Assembly (NCBI RefSeq): GCF_001683915.1
Contig: NZ_LXTT01000129.1
Coordinates: forward strand, 1-46,012
Direction of reading: 5' to 3'
DNA: 46,012 nucleotides
Source of the DNA: Allomuricauda sp. CP2A
Lineage (GTDB): Bacteria; Bacteroidota; Bacteroidia; Flavobacteriales; Flavobacteriaceae
Shown here: piece after piece, positions 8,431 to 19,076 of the stretch
Numbering within the stretch: position 1 is the stretch's first letter
How the letters are laid out: every line of letters begins with the position of its first letter
Notes under the pieces: model-generated
Told to the model about the DNA's origin: nothing
Database searches by the model: none
Seen by the model: only the letters and a program-made list of their open reading frames with translations
Made by a program: the position numbers and the translations under genes

Positions 8431-8454
8431 AAGGCTTCCGAAAGGGAGCCTTTT
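8431..8454 (+). terminator. GNRA-loop terminator
   Basis: Stem AAGGCTTCC / GGGAGCCTT closed by a GAAA tetraloop and followed by T residues. It nearly matches the terminator at 23404-23434. Confidence 0.7.
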
Positions 8455-8469
8455 AAAATTAAAGCCAAA

Positions 8470-8916
8470 ATGACCATCAAAAAGGCAACCGTTTCAGATT
8501 TGGAGCTAATAGTTCCTCTTTTTGATGCCTACAGGGTGTTCTACAAACAGCCTTCGGATTTGGAAGCGGCAAGAGGTTTTTTAAAAGAACGCTTTTCAAA
8601 CGATGAAACCGTAATCTTTATCGTTCTTGAAAATGAAGAACCCGTAGGGTTTACCCAACTGTACAAGACTTTTTCATCGGTATCGCTCCTGCCCTCCTAT
8701 ATTCTAAACGATCTATATGTCGCCCCAGAATATCGAAAGAAAGGCGTAGGAGAGGCATTGTTGAATCAAGCCAAATTGCATTGCCAAGAAATGGGCTACA
8801 AAGGATTGGCCTTGGAGACTGCGGTGGACAATCCCGCCCAAAAATTATATGAACGTTTGGATTGGGAAAAAGATACGGGCCACATTCATTACTTTTGGAA
8901 AGATTCAAACGCCTAG
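8470..8916 (+). CDS. GNAT-family N-acetyltransferase
   Basis: 148 residues, a single-domain GNAT. The acetyl-CoA loop reads YRKKGVGEALL at about 91-101 after strand LNDLYVAPE (about 82-90), and the C-terminal region has the family form LYERLDWEKD (about 129-138). It acetylates an unknown amine; similarity to the aminoglycoside or polyamine branch cannot be judged by eye. It lies 29 bases upstream of trmD in the same direction and may share its transcript. The terminator-like hairpin at 8431-8454 precedes it, so a fresh promoter or read-through is required. Confidence 0.88.
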   Translation: MTIKKATVSDLELIVPLFDAYRVFYKQPSDLEAARGFLKERFSNDETVIFIVLENEEPVGFTQLYKTFSSVSLLPSYILNDLYVAPEYRKKGVGEALLNQAKLHCQEMGYKGLALETAVDNPAQKLYERLDWEKDTGHIHYFWKDSNA

Positions 8917-8945
8917 CCCATTTTTAGGCATTTTCACTTGCACCC

Positions 8946-9620
8946 ATGCGAATAGACATCATAACAGTACTGCCCGAGCTATTGACGAGTCCCTTTGAGG
9001 CCTCCATTCTCAAAAGGGCCATCGAAAAAGGTTTGGTCGAAGTGCATCTCCACAACCTTAGGGATTACTCCAAAGGAAACTACAAACAGGTGGACGATTA
9101 CCAATTTGGTGGCGGGGCTGGTATGGTGCTGATGGTGGAACCCATTGACAAGTGCATCTCCCAACTTAAGGAAGAAAGGGACTATGACGAAGTCATTTAC
9201 ATGACCCCGGATGGCGAAACCCTTAACCAAGGTATAGCCAACCAGATTTCCCTGAAAAAGAACCTCATTATTTTATGTGGACATTACAAGGGGGTTGACC
9301 AGCGGGTACGGGACATGCATGTGACCCGTGAGATTTCCATTGGGGATTATGTACTTTCCGGAGGAGAATTGGCGGCTGCCGTTTTGTGTGATGCCGTGAT
9401 CAGATTGCTTCCCGGGGTGTTAAACGATGAGACCTCCGCCCTAACGGATACTTTTCAAGATAATCTATTGGCACCCCCGGTGTATACGCGTCCATCGGAA
9501 TACAAAGGAATGGAAGTTCCAAAAATCTTGTTGAGTGGGGATTTTCCTAAGATTGAAAAATGGCGGGAAGAGCAAGCCTTGGAACGAACACAAGAAAGAA
9601 GACCGGACCTTTTAAAATAA
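8946..9620 (+). CDS. trmD: tRNA (guanine37-N1)-methyltransferase
   Basis: 224 residues, the standard length of a SPOUT-class TrmD. It methylates N1 of G37 next to the anticodon and prevents +1 frameshifts. Diagnostic stretches are [12 protein letters not shown] (about 56-67), [14 protein letters not shown] (about 111-124) and [14 protein letters not shown] (about 131-144), which together form the trefoil-knot SAM site; Asp at about 162 in the C-terminal linker region is the usual proton acceptor area. It sits near rplS, a classical linkage (rpsP-rimM-trmD-rplS elsewhere), but here rpsP and rimM are absent and a small membrane gene intervenes. Confidence 0.96.
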   Translation: MRIDIITVLPELLTSPFEASILKRAIEKGLVEVHLHNLRDYSKGNYKQVDDYQFGGGAGMVLMVEPIDKCISQLKEERDYDEVIYMTPDGETLNQGIANQISLKKNLIILCGHYKGVDQRVRDMHVTREISIGDYVLSGGELAAAVLCDAVIRLLPGVLNDETSALTDTFQDNLLAPPVYTRPSEYKGMEVPKILLSGDFPKIEKWREEQALERTQERRPDLLK

Positions 9621-9624
9621 TTTT

Positions 9625-9948
9625 ATGGAAAACTATGAAGCTTATTTTATGATCGGAGGAGGCTTGAGCACTTTGGGCAAACTTATTCTTGTATTGGCTT
9701 GTGGCATTCTACTCACGAAACAGAAAAACTTGGCAACCATACTTATGTTTTCCGGCAGTGTTCTGTCCATTGTATTTTCATTGGTCATTATGTTAGGGAC
9801 TACATTCTCTACCCAAGGAGGCTCCGAATCTGTTGTCAAGGTCAACGCTTTGGGGAGTTTGTTGACGCCCCTCCCTTACATCCTTTTTGCGATTGGATTG
9901 CTCTTGTTTGCGGCAAAACAGGTAAAAAAACAGTCTCAAAATTCATAG
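9625..9948 (+). CDS. Small integral membrane protein, unknown
   Basis: 107 residues starting 4 bases after the trmD stop, so probably cotranscribed. Three hydrophobic helices are visible at about 12-31, 38-60 and 78-98, with a glycine/serine-rich loop (about 62-75) and a basic tail. I do not recognise a family. The position between trmD and rplS is suggestive only of convenience; its length, frame bias and tight spacing make it a credible gene. Confidence 0.7.
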   Translation: MENYEAYFMIGGGLSTLGKLILVLACGILLTKQKNLATILMFSGSVLSIVFSLVIMLGTTFSTQGGSESVVKVNALGSLLTPLPYILFAIGLLLFAAKQVKKQSQNS

Positions 9949-9972
9949 GCCGTTCAAAAAACAAAAAACACC

Positions 9973-10002
9973 TTGCTATTTCTAAATATTGCATTACTTT
10001 TG
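9973..10002 (+). promoter_or_regulatory. rplS promoter (TTG-N19-TACTTTTG)
   Basis: TTG at 9973-9975 and TACTTTTG at 9995-10002, spacing 19, an almost ideal Bacteroidota housekeeping promoter. Transcription would start near 10009, leaving a leader of about 60 nt before rplS. Confidence 0.75.
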
Positions 10003-10069
10003 CAATCTCAAAATCAACCTCTGACGAAATACGTGAAAGTTGGTCTTGGTAAACATTAAAAAATAAGCC

Positions 10070-10420
10070 ATGGAATCCTTAATAAAATTTGTTGAAGACG
10101 AATTTGTTCCAAAAAAAGAATTTCCAAAATTCTCATCCGGTGATACCATTACCGTGTACTATGAAATTAAGGAAGGTGAAAAAACCCGTACCCAGTTCTT
10201 CAAAGGAGTTGTGATCCAAAGAAGGGGAAGCGGTGCCACCGAAACCTTCACCATTCGTAAAATGTCCGGTACCGTTGGGGTGGAAAGAATCTTCCCCATC
10301 AACATGCCCGCTTTGCAACGCATTGAAGTAAACAAAAAAGGTAAAGTACGTAGATCTAGAATCTTCTACTTTAGAGGTCTTACCGGTAAAAAGGCCCGTA
10401 TTAAAGAAGTTAGGGGATAA
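10070..10420 (+). CDS. rplS: 50S ribosomal protein L19
   Basis: 116 residues, normal for L19, which lies at the 30S-50S interface. Recognisable segments are FSSGDTITVYYEIKEG (about 22-37), FKGVVIQRRGSG (about 44-55), TFTIRKMSGTVGVERIFP (about 59-76) and the basic C-terminal stretch KVRRSRIFYFRGL. It has its own promoter at 9973-10002 and a strong terminator at 10445-10471, so it appears monocistronic although near trmD. Confidence 0.98.
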   Translation: MESLIKFVEDEFVPKKEFPKFSSGDTITVYYEIKEGEKTRTQFFKGVVIQRRGSGATETFTIRKMSGTVGVERIFPINMPALQRIEVNKKGKVRRSRIFYFRGLTGKKARIKEVRG

Positions 10421-10444
10421 ACCATATTCCAAGACAGAACAGAG

Positions 10445-10471
10445 AGCACCTTCTTCAAGGTGCTTTTTTTT
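10445..10471 (+). terminator. rplS terminator
   Basis: Perfect stem AGCACCTT / AAGGTGCT with loop CTTC, followed by eight T. Confidence 0.9.
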
Positions 10472-10530
10472 ATGAACAATTGTTAATAACCTCGGTTTAC
10501 ATCTTGTTGATTTTTAATCTGTTATAAAAT

Positions 10531-10560
10531 TTGCTTATTTCATTCTTTGGACTACTTTAG
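10531..10560 (+). promoter_or_regulatory. Promoter-like sequence for candidate ncRNA (TTG-N19-TACTTTAG)
   Basis: TTG at 10531-10533 and TACTTTAG at 10553-10560, spacing 19. The geometry is the same as the rplS promoter, with one mismatch in the -7 box. A second possible box, TAAAATTTG, is at 10525-10533. Confidence 0.5.
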
Positions 10561-10957
10561 TAGAAGAAATATGAAAATGATGCAAGTCAAGTCCATGTTT
10601 CGGTTTTAGAGTTGACGTTCTTTAAAAACTGAAAATTTCCCTTTTAATTGGTAACACTACTGATCACAAAGGAATCTTGAATTGGGGAGACGCTTCGGCG
10701 GGCCACAAGGAGAGTTCGTAAATTTTATGTGCGGATGGGAGAGCAATTTCCCGTTTTGATAAGATTTAGGAAATTATCAGGACACTTTGCGAGATAGAGT
10801 TTGGTTGTAAAATTAAATGAATCGAGTAGAGCAAACGTCTAAAGGGCAACAGATGCAATCTTCGGATTGCGGTTTTGTAGCAACACAAAACAAATCTTTT
10901 AGTCCTTTATAGAAAGCCATATCAATGTTCGCACATGGATATGGCTTTTGTTTTTTT
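10561..10957 (+). ncRNA. Candidate structured non-coding RNA, about 390 nt, unassigned
   Basis: This gene-free stretch between rplS and the isocitrate dehydrogenase gene has its own promoter-like sequence and ends in a strong intrinsic terminator well before the next gene's promoter. It contains several hairpins: CGC-UUCG-GCG (10691-10700), a six-pair stem around GGGA/TCCC (10735-10754), GATAA/TTATC (10758-10778), GCAATC-UUCG-GATTGC (10855-10870) and GTTTTGT/ACAAAAC (10872-10891). UUCG tetraloops are typical of structured RNAs. I could not match it to tmRNA, RNase P RNA, SRP RNA or a known riboswitch by eye. The longest protein frame starting inside is the 12-codon ORF at 10571. The exact 5' end is uncertain. 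Confidence 0.55.
10913..10957 (+). terminator. Strong terminator of the candidate ncRNA
   Basis: Stem AAAGCCATATC (10913-10923) pairs with GATATGGCTTT (10938-10948); inside, ATGT-TCGC-ACAT extends the helix after one A-G mismatch. TGTTTTTTT follows. It stops transcription about 100 bases before the next start codon. Confidence 0.88.
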
Positions 10958-11023
10958 AGAGATTCTTCAAGTTTTCCTGCCTACTTTTAGTAGATTCATT
11001 ATAAGTTCACCGTCCATAAATTG

Positions 11024-11031
11024 TATATTTG
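11024..11031 (+). promoter_or_regulatory. -7 box (TATATTTG) upstream of isocitrate dehydrogenase
   Basis: Perfect TAnnTTTG 24 bases before the ATG at 11056. The predicted leader is about 18 nt. Confidence 0.65.
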
Positions 11032-11055
11032 CACCGCTCAAACAAATACACATAA

Positions 11056-13278
<2,223 letters not shown>

Positions 13279-13354
13279 GAAAGTACGGATTTTGTTCTTT
13301 TTTTAATTTTTTCCAACTACACATATAATGTGTATTTTTAGGGAAATCTTAAAA

Positions 13355-15754
13355 ATGCCGAATAGACATTTTGTCATCAGCCTTGGCCTACTCCTTTTCG
13401 GTGTTTTTACCCAGGCACAACAAAAATTCACCCTTAGCGGTACCATTTCAGAAGCCAATAGCAATGAGACCTTGATAGGGGTCACCATTGCATTTCCTGA
13501 TATAAACACCGGGGTCACTACCAATGAATATGGTTTTTATTCCATTACCCTTCCACAGGGTGAATACAATGTGGTGGTCAGTTATTTGGGATTTCAGGAT
13601 ATTCGGGAAACCATCAACTTGGATTCCAACACAAAACGGGATTTCAGTTTGCTGGAAGAAGCCGAGGAACTGGAGGAGGTTGTGGTCACCGATGACGTGG
13701 AGCGTCTCGATATCCGAAAACCCCAGATGAGCGTCAACACCATGGCCGTCCAGACCATTAAGCAGATTCCCGTGGTATTGGGAGAATCGGACGTCATAAA
13801 ATCCTTGTTGCTTTTACCGGGAGTCTCCAATGCGGGCGAAGCCTCTTCCGGGTTCAACGTGCGGGGCGGTGCAGCGGACCAAAACCTTATTCTTTTGGAT
13901 GAGGCAACTGTTTTCAATTCATCGCATTTATTTGGATTCTTCTCTGTCTTCAATCCAGATGCCATCAAGGATGTAAAACTGTTCAAGGGCGGTATTCCTG
14001 CCCGCTACGGTGGAAGGGTGTCCTCGGTGCTCGAAATTTTTCAAAAAGAAGGGAACAGCAAAGATTTTAAAGTAAATGGCGGTATTGGCGCCGTTGCCAG
14101 CAGACTGCTGTTGGAAGGGCCTATCCTAAAGGATAGAACCGCGTTTTTGATAGGCGGAAGGGCTTCGTATGCCCATTTGTTCCTACCCTTGTTCGATGTG
14201 GACAATAAAGCGTACTTCTATGACCTGAACACAAAAATCAACCATAAGATCAATGACCGGAATAGTATTTTTCTTTCGGGGTATTTTGGACGGGATTTGT
14301 TCAGTATCAGTGATAGATTTGTGAACACCTACGGTAATGCTGTTGGAAATTTCAGGTGGAACCATTTGTTTTCTGATAGGTTGTTTTCCAACCTTTCCGT
14401 TATCTATTCCGATTATTTTTATGGCTTGGAACTTGATTTTGTGGGGTTTGAATGGAATTCTGGAATCCAAAACTTCAACCTGAAGTACGACCTGAAACAT
14501 TACATCAATGACAAACTACAAATCAATTACGGTCTCAACAATACCTATTATGTCTTCAATCCTGGTAGGATACAGCCCAATAGTCCAGATTCTGGCATTC
14601 TGGAAGAGCAGCTCACCAAAAAATACGCCAATGAAAATGCCGTCTATATAGATATTGAGCATCAAATTTCGGAAAACCTGAGCGTGGAATATGGGTTAAG
14701 GGCAAGCCAATTTAACCGATTGGGGCAGGATGAATTCTATGTGTATGAAAATGACAATCCTGTCGAGTTCGACCCTTTTACGCTTGTGTACAGGGAAGCT
14801 ACACCCATAGATACCATCAATCCAGGTAGAGGTGGCACCTTAAAGAAATTTTTTAACCTGGAACCAAGGATTTCCGCTTCCTATAATTTTAAGGGCCAAA
14901 GCTCCATCAAGGCCAGTTACACCCGTTTGGCCCAGTACCTTCACTTGTTGTCCAATACCAGTTCCCCAACACCTTTGGATGTTTGGACCCCCAGTGGCCC
15001 CTTTGTAAAGCCACAGTTGCTGGACCAATATGCTTTGGGTTACTTCAGAAACATTAAGGGTGGCGATTACAGTTTTGAAACCGAAGGTTTTTACAAGGAT
15101 ATTGCCAATCGGATAGATTACATTGATGGTGCCAACCTTATTGCCAACAATGCCATAGAACGGATTATCTTAAACGGCCAAGCCAGAGCCTACGGGCTGG
15201 AATTTCTTATTCGTAAGAACGAAGGTCGCTTAACGGGGTGGTTGGCCTATACGTGGTCAAAATCGGAGCAAAAAACCCCGGGCAGGAATCTTGGTATTGA
15301 CACTGGACGATCCGATTTGGAAACGGGAATCAACCAAGGGGAATGGTACAGTACTCCCTATGATAAAAGACATGACCTTTCCATTTACGGAAGTTACAAC
15401 CTCAATAAAAAGTGGAGTTTTAACGCAAATTTCATCTTCCAAACAGGTCAACCCACCAATTATCCGGTTGGTCAATTTGAATTTGAAGGGCTTACGGTCC
15501 CGTATTATGGGCTTCGGAACAAAGAACGACTTCCAGATTATCATCGTTTGGATGTTTCCGCCATATTGACCCCAAAACGCAACCAACGAAAAAAAGTGCA
15601 ATCCGAGTGGGTTTTTAGTATTTACAACCTGTACAGTAGAAAAAATGCAGCATCCATCAACTTTCGGGAAAACGAGGATACAGGAAGAAACGAAGCGATT
15701 CGGACCTCTATTTTTGGAATCATCCCGGCCATAACCTATAATTTTAGATTCTAG
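13355..15754 (+). CDS. TonB-dependent receptor with carboxypeptidase-regulatory-like domain
   Basis: A 799-residue outer-membrane transporter. The ATG at 13355 is preferred over an upstream ATG at 13328 because it gives a clean signal peptide (cleavage after FTQAQ, about residue 21). An N-terminal CarboxypepD_reg-like beta domain occupies about 22-110, the plug about 120-220 (GFNVRGGAADQNLILLD) and the beta barrel the rest, ending in aromatic-phenylalanine (YNFRF), as expected for barrel insertion. It is energised by TonB-ExbBD, encoded elsewhere. The next gene, DUF4249, starts 3 bases later; this pair recurs in Bacteroidota. The cargo is unknown; no SusD gene is present. Confidence 0.93.
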   Translation: MPNRHFVISLGLLLFGVFTQAQQKFTLSGTISEANSNETLIGVTIAFPDINTGVTTNEYGFYSITLPQGEYNVVVSYLGFQDIRETINLDSNTKRDFSLLEEAEELEEVVVTDDVERLDIRKPQMSVNTMAVQTIKQIPVVLGESDVIKSLLLLPGVSNAGEASSGFNVRGGAADQNLILLDEATVFNSSHLFGFFSVFNPDAIKDVKLFKGGIPARYGGRVSSVLEIFQKEGNSKDFKVNGGIGAVASRLLLEGPILKDRTAFLIGGRASYAHLFLPLFDVDNKAYFYDLNTKINHKINDRNSIFLSGYFGRDLFSISDRFVNTYGNAVGNFRWNHLFSDRLFSNLSVIYSDYFYGLELDFVGFEWNSGIQNFNLKYDLKHYINDKLQINYGLNNTYYVFNPGRIQPNSPDSGILEEQLTKKYANENAVYIDIEHQISENLSVEYGLRASQFNRLGQDEFYVYENDNPVEFDPFTLVYREATPIDTINPGRGGTLKKFFNLEPRISASYNFKGQSSIKASYTRLAQYLHLLSNTSSPTPLDVWTPSGPFVKPQLLDQYALGYFRNIKGGDYSFETEGFYKDIANRIDYIDGANLIANNAIERIILNGQARAYGLEFLIRKNEGRLTGWLAYTWSKSEQKTPGRNLGIDTGRSDLETGINQGEWYSTPYDKRHDLSIYGSYNLNKKWSFNANFIFQTGQPTNYPVGQFEFEGLTVPYYGLRNKERLPDYHRLDVSAILTPKRNQRKKVQSEWVFSIYNLYSRKNAASINFRENEDTGRNEAIRTSIFGIIPAITYNFRF

Positions 15755-15757
15755 CAC

Positions 15758-16651
15758 ATGAAAAAAGCAATCTTTATCATAGGAACCATTTTTCTCTTCA
15801 CGTCTTGCGAAGACGTTGTGGATGTGGATTTGCCGGAAACCGAGCCGAGGCTTATTGTGGATGGGCTTTTGCGGGTGGACAAAAGTCAGGAGTTCATTGA
15901 TGTTAGAATACGGATGCGGGAAACCAGCAACTTCTTTGAGAGTAATCCCCCCACCCAAGTTGAAAGTGCTGTGATTGCTTATGGGGTTCCCAACGAGTTC
16001 GGTGAGTTTGTGAACTTCGCCTTTTCTTCATTGACCGAGGAAGAGCCCGGTACAGGGATTTATGTCCCAGACCCCAACTTTTCTTCAGATCAACGCATAC
16101 GGACCGAAAGTGCTGAGCTAGGGACCGTATTTGTACTCCAGATTTCGCATAAAGACAAATTCTATTATGCCCGTACCGAATATGCCCCTACTGTCCCGAT
16201 TGACAATTTGGAACAAGGCAGGAGTACCCTTTTTGGTGAAGAAGATACGGAGATCATTGTAACTATAACCGATAATCCAGATTATGCCAACTTCTACGTT
16301 TTTGATTTTGGGTTTGGCAATTTTCAAACCGTTGATGACCAGTTTTTCCAAGGCCAACAATTCGGATTTTCCTATTTCTATGATGATAAACTACAGGCAG
16401 GAAACGATATTAACGTAAGCATTTTGGGTGCCACCGAAGATTTTTACAATTACATGGACCTTTTGGTAGAGCAAACACAGAATAATGGCGGAGTATTTGA
16501 AACCCCTGTGGCTACAGTTCGGGGGAACGTGTTTGACATTACGGGGCTTGACAACATCGACATTTTTGACAATGTGGAACGACCCAACGATTATGCTTTG
16601 GGCTATTTTGCCGTGGCACAGGAATTTTCAAGTAGCTTGACCATTGAATAG
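15758..16651 (+). CDS. DUF4249-family lipoprotein, partner of the TonB receptor
   Basis: 297 residues. A type II signal with lipobox FTSC (Cys18 lipidated) precedes a segment typical of the family, DVVDVDLPETEPRLIVDG (about 20-37). Beyond it, beta-rich sequence suggests an Ig-like or lipocalin-like external domain. It starts 3 bases after the TonB receptor stop, so the two are translated from one mRNA. By analogy with SusD it may act as a surface partner of the receptor, but no DUF4249 function is established to my knowledge. It ends tail-to-tail with the GntP permease. Confidence 0.88.
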   Translation: MKKAIFIIGTIFLFTSCEDVVDVDLPETEPRLIVDGLLRVDKSQEFIDVRIRMRETSNFFESNPPTQVESAVIAYGVPNEFGEFVNFAFSSLTEEEPGTGIYVPDPNFSSDQRIRTESAELGTVFVLQISHKDKFYYARTEYAPTVPIDNLEQGRSTLFGEEDTEIIVTITDNPDYANFYVFDFGFGNFQTVDDQFFQGQQFGFSYFYDDKLQAGNDINVSILGATEDFYNYMDLLVEQTQNNGGVFETPVATVRGNVFDITGLDNIDIFDNVERPNDYALGYFAVAQEFSSSLTIE

Positions 16652-16660
16652 TCTTTGGCA

Positions 16661-17980
16661 TCAAACAAGAAAGTAAAGCAAGAGAACCATTAAAATACCG
16701 GTAATGCCCTGCAACAAGGTTCCCAAAGTATGGCCCCGCAAAGCCGTCTTTACATTGATGTTGGAAAATTGCGACACCACCCAAAAATAACTGTCATTGA
16801 TGTGTGAAACCGTCATGGCCCCGGCACCAACGGCCAATACCGCCAAGGCCTTATCGGTAAGGGACACCAACCCGAAAGTTTCCAACAAAGGCGCTACAAT
16901 GGCTGATGTGGTAATAATGGCCACCGTGGACGATCCCTGTGCTGTTTTTAAAACAGTGGCGATCACAAAGGCAATCAAAAGTCCACCTACCCCAGAGCCC
17001 GACTCTAAATCAATGATGGAAGCAATATCAATGGTTCGTAGAATGGCACCAAAGGCACCTCCTGCTCCCGTAATCAACACAATGGCACCCGCCTGTTTAA
17101 AAGCTTCGGCCATCCATCCCTGTTTTTCTTTGGAAGGTGTTTTCCTGCCTAATGAAAACGCAAAGAAGACCCCAACAAGCAAGGCAATGATGGGGCTTCC
17201 AAAGAAATCAAACATCATAAACAACCAACCCTCACCCAAAGGGTGTGTTGGGTAATTGACAAACGATTTCATGGCTATCAGAATTATAGGGACAACCAAG
17301 GGCAAAAATGCTTGGAACGGTTTTACGGATGAAGGAACTTCTTCCTTTTCCTCCATTGCTTCAGTGGTGTCATCTTCTTTTAGGGATTTGCCAATGAATC
17401 GGGCCCAAAAATAACCTGAAATGGAAACTGGAATGGCAACCAAAAGCCCCAAGGTCATCACCAATCCCAAATCGGCTTCCATTATGGCCGCCGCAGCCAA
17501 CGGCCCCGGTGTAGGGGGCACAAATACATGGGCCGAATATAATCCTGTGGCCAAGGCAATGGCAAAAACCAATGCCGGGATGCCCGTTTTTTTGCTGATG
17601 GCCTTGTTCAAGGAGGAAAGAATGATAAACCCTGAGTCGCAATACACCGGAATTGAAATTACAAATCCGGCTAAATTAATGGCCAAGGGGGAACGCTTTA
17701 AACCGATCACCTTTAAAATACTATTGGCCAGCACTTGGGTACTGCCTGTTTTCTCCAAATAAATTCCAATCACCGTTCCAAAGGCGATGACCAACCCAAT
17801 ACCGGAAAGTGTTTTGCCAAATCCCTCCCCTATGGTGGTCATAATGCTTTGGGGGGTCAGTCCCAAAAGAAATCCTGACGCCACCGCGGCCAAGGTCAGG
17901 GAAAAAACAGGATGCATTTTAAACTTTACCGTAGCAACAATGATGAAAAGCACCACCACCCCCAAAACGAATAGTTCCAT
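16661..17980 (-). CDS. GntP-family gluconate:H+ symporter-like permease
   Basis: About 439 residues from the ATG at 17980. Roughly a dozen hydrophobic helices are spread over the protein, with GntP-type segments FGTVIGIYLEKTGSTQVLA (about 65-83), FVPPTPGPLAAAAIMEADLG (about 151-170) and HINDSYFWVVSQF (about 386-398). The family imports gluconate and related hydroxy-acids with protons; the exact substrate (for example glycerate or idonate) is not decidable, since no sugar-acid kinase or dehydrogenase lies nearby. The gene appears single, convergent with DUF4249 and divergent from the DUF6095-like gene. Confidence 0.92.
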   Translation of the reverse strand: MELFVLGVVVLFIIVATVKFKMHPVFSLTLAAVASGFLLGLTPQSIMTTIGEGFGKTLSGIGLVIAFGTVIGIYLEKTGSTQVLANSILKVIGLKRSPLAINLAGFVISIPVYCDSGFIILSSLNKAISKKTGIPALVFAIALATGLYSAHVFVPPTPGPLAAAAIMEADLGLVMTLGLLVAIPVSISGYFWARFIGKSLKEDDTTEAMEEKEEVPSSVKPFQAFLPLVVPIILIAMKSFVNYPTHPLGEGWLFMMFDFFGSPIIALLVGVFFAFSLGRKTPSKEKQGWMAEAFKQAGAIVLITGAGGAFGAILRTIDIASIIDLESGSGVGGLLIAFVIATVLKTAQGSSTVAIITTSAIVAPLLETFGLVSLTDKALAVLAVGAGAMTVSHINDSYFWVVSQFSNINVKTALRGHTLGTLLQGITGILMVLLLYFLV

Positions 17981-18036
17981 GGTCAATTTTTATGCGATAT
18001 CCTCTAAATATAAGCTAATATTCCTACTTTGGTCCC

Positions 18037-18273
18037 ATGAGGCGAACAGATAAGGAACTTTTGGTAAAGGGGTTAAAATCGTTTGGTTTTACCGTGGCCG
18101 CTATGTTTTTAGGCCCTTTTTTGATTTATGAAGCGTTTAAAAATGAGGGGCACTTTCTTTATATTCCTGTCTTGATTTTGGGCATCTTCGTTGCGGGTTT
18201 GGCCATCTATTTGGGCTTTCGGTCCGTGAACATTGTTATGGATGCGGTGTTCGGTAAGAAATCCAAGGATTAA
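18037..18273 (+). CDS. Small two-helix membrane protein, DUF6095-like
   Basis: 78 residues. The start RTDKELLVKGLKSFG, two transmembrane helices (about 15-32 and 41-61) and a basic C terminus resemble small Flavobacteriaceae proteins filed as DUF6095. Function unknown. It is divergent from the GntP permease (56 bases between starts), and its stop overlaps the stop of the DUF4294 gene by 4 bases. The family name is from memory and is a moderate call; the gene itself is credible. Confidence 0.75.
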   Translation: MRRTDKELLVKGLKSFGFTVAAMFLGPFLIYEAFKNEGHFLYIPVLILGIFVAGLAIYLGFRSVNIVMDAVFGKKSKD

Positions 18274-18983
18274 TTTTCAGGGTCTGGATGCGAATTTTTC
18301 CATTTGTTGCTCAACTGGGCATAGTCATAATCCAACACCGATTCTTGCCGTTCCAACCGATTGCCGGCAAATGCACGCTGTAGAATGTCCTCTATCAGGT
18401 AATCTTCGTGTATGTTTTCTGGATGAAATTCTTCCTTAAGACTGATTTTGAACAAACTCGCCGTGGTGTTGTACCAAAAGGCCCGCCAACCACTTCGGAG
18501 TTCTTTCACTAGATCAAAAGCCGTTGTCCCCGTTTGGCGATAGATCAGTTTCACCAAAATCTGCCCTTCGGTACGGGTCAATTTCTTCAGTTCTTCCGAA
18601 AATTCCTCCTCAATAAACTTTTGCACTTTCCGGGTATATTTGCGTTGGTGCCGCCTTTTTTTGATGTGCTTCAAACTATCGTTCAGTTCCACCAAGCGTT
18701 CCGCGGCCATTTTTGCATACGGATAGACTTTCAAGGTCTTTCTGCGGAGTATGTAGTACCTGAGCCTTTCATTTCTATCAGCAAACTCCAGCTTGCCAAA
18801 AATATAGACCTCTTCCAGTTCAATAGAGCTGTGCAGAATGGAATCCCCTTCAAACCGAACGTAATAATCCGCAATGGAATCGTTGGGGTTCAACACAGAA
18901 TCGTTTTCAATCTCCTGTGAAAAACCCAAGGCTTGAAACGCAAAAAAAACAACAAGAAAACTTGTACGGCTCATCCGGTTCAT
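18270..18983 (-). CDS. DUF4294 domain protein
   Basis: 237 residues. The N-terminal signal peptide ends near GFSQ (about 22). The DUF4294 core includes LEEVYIFGKLEF (about 57-68), a basic coiled segment KHIKKRRHQRKYTRKVQKF (about 104-122) and the conserved TRTEGQILVKLIYRQTG (about 136-152). Biochemistry is unknown. The gene overlaps the DUF6095-like gene at its 3' end and faces the M42 peptidase gene at its 5' end, an order I believe recurs in flavobacteria. Promoter box TACATTTG at 19000-19007 gives a very short leader; an alternative ATG is at 18974. Confidence 0.85.
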   Translation of the reverse strand: MNRMSRTSFLVVFFAFQALGFSQEIENDSVLNPNDSIADYYVRFEGDSILHSSIELEEVYIFGKLEFADRNERLRYYILRRKTLKVYPYAKMAAERLVELNDSLKHIKKRRHQRKYTRKVQKFIEEEFSEELKKLTRTEGQILVKLIYRQTGTTAFDLVKELRSGWRAFWYNTTASLFKISLKEEFHPENIHEDYLIEDILQRAFAGNRLERQESVLDYDYAQLSNKWKNSHPDPEN

Positions 18984-18999
18984 TTCTCAAAAGTCTTGC

Positions 19000-19007
19000 C
19001 AAATGTA
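19000..19007 (-). promoter_or_regulatory. -7 box (TACATTTG) upstream of DUF4294 gene
   Basis: Perfect TAnnTTTG on the minus strand, 17 bases before the start codon. Confidence 0.55.
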
Positions 19008-19051
19008 AAGATAAAGGTATGATTTGGTTATTAAATAAAAGTGAATATTAG

Positions 19052-19059
19052 TATGTTTG
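19052..19059 (+). promoter_or_regulatory. -7 box (TATGTTTG) upstream of M42 peptidase
   Basis: Perfect TAnnTTTG, 18 bases before the ATG at 19077. It lies back-to-back with the minus-strand box at 19000-19007, so this 93-base region is a divergent promoter. Confidence 0.55.
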
Positions 19060-19076
19060 TGGACTAAATAAATCAC

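Noticed and set aside
10571..10609. 12-codon ORF (start ATG AAA ATG ATG) at the 5' end of the candidate RNA, as a leader peptide
   Set aside because: It would start only about 4 bases after the predicted transcription start, has no ribosome-binding site and no downstream coding gene to regulate before the terminator. Kept only as a remark.
10561..10957. tmRNA, RNase P RNA or SRP RNA identity for the structured gap
   Set aside because: Looked for the tRNA-like ends and tag frame of tmRNA, the GAGGAAAGTCC-type core of RNase P, and the GNAR-capped SRP hairpin; none is present.
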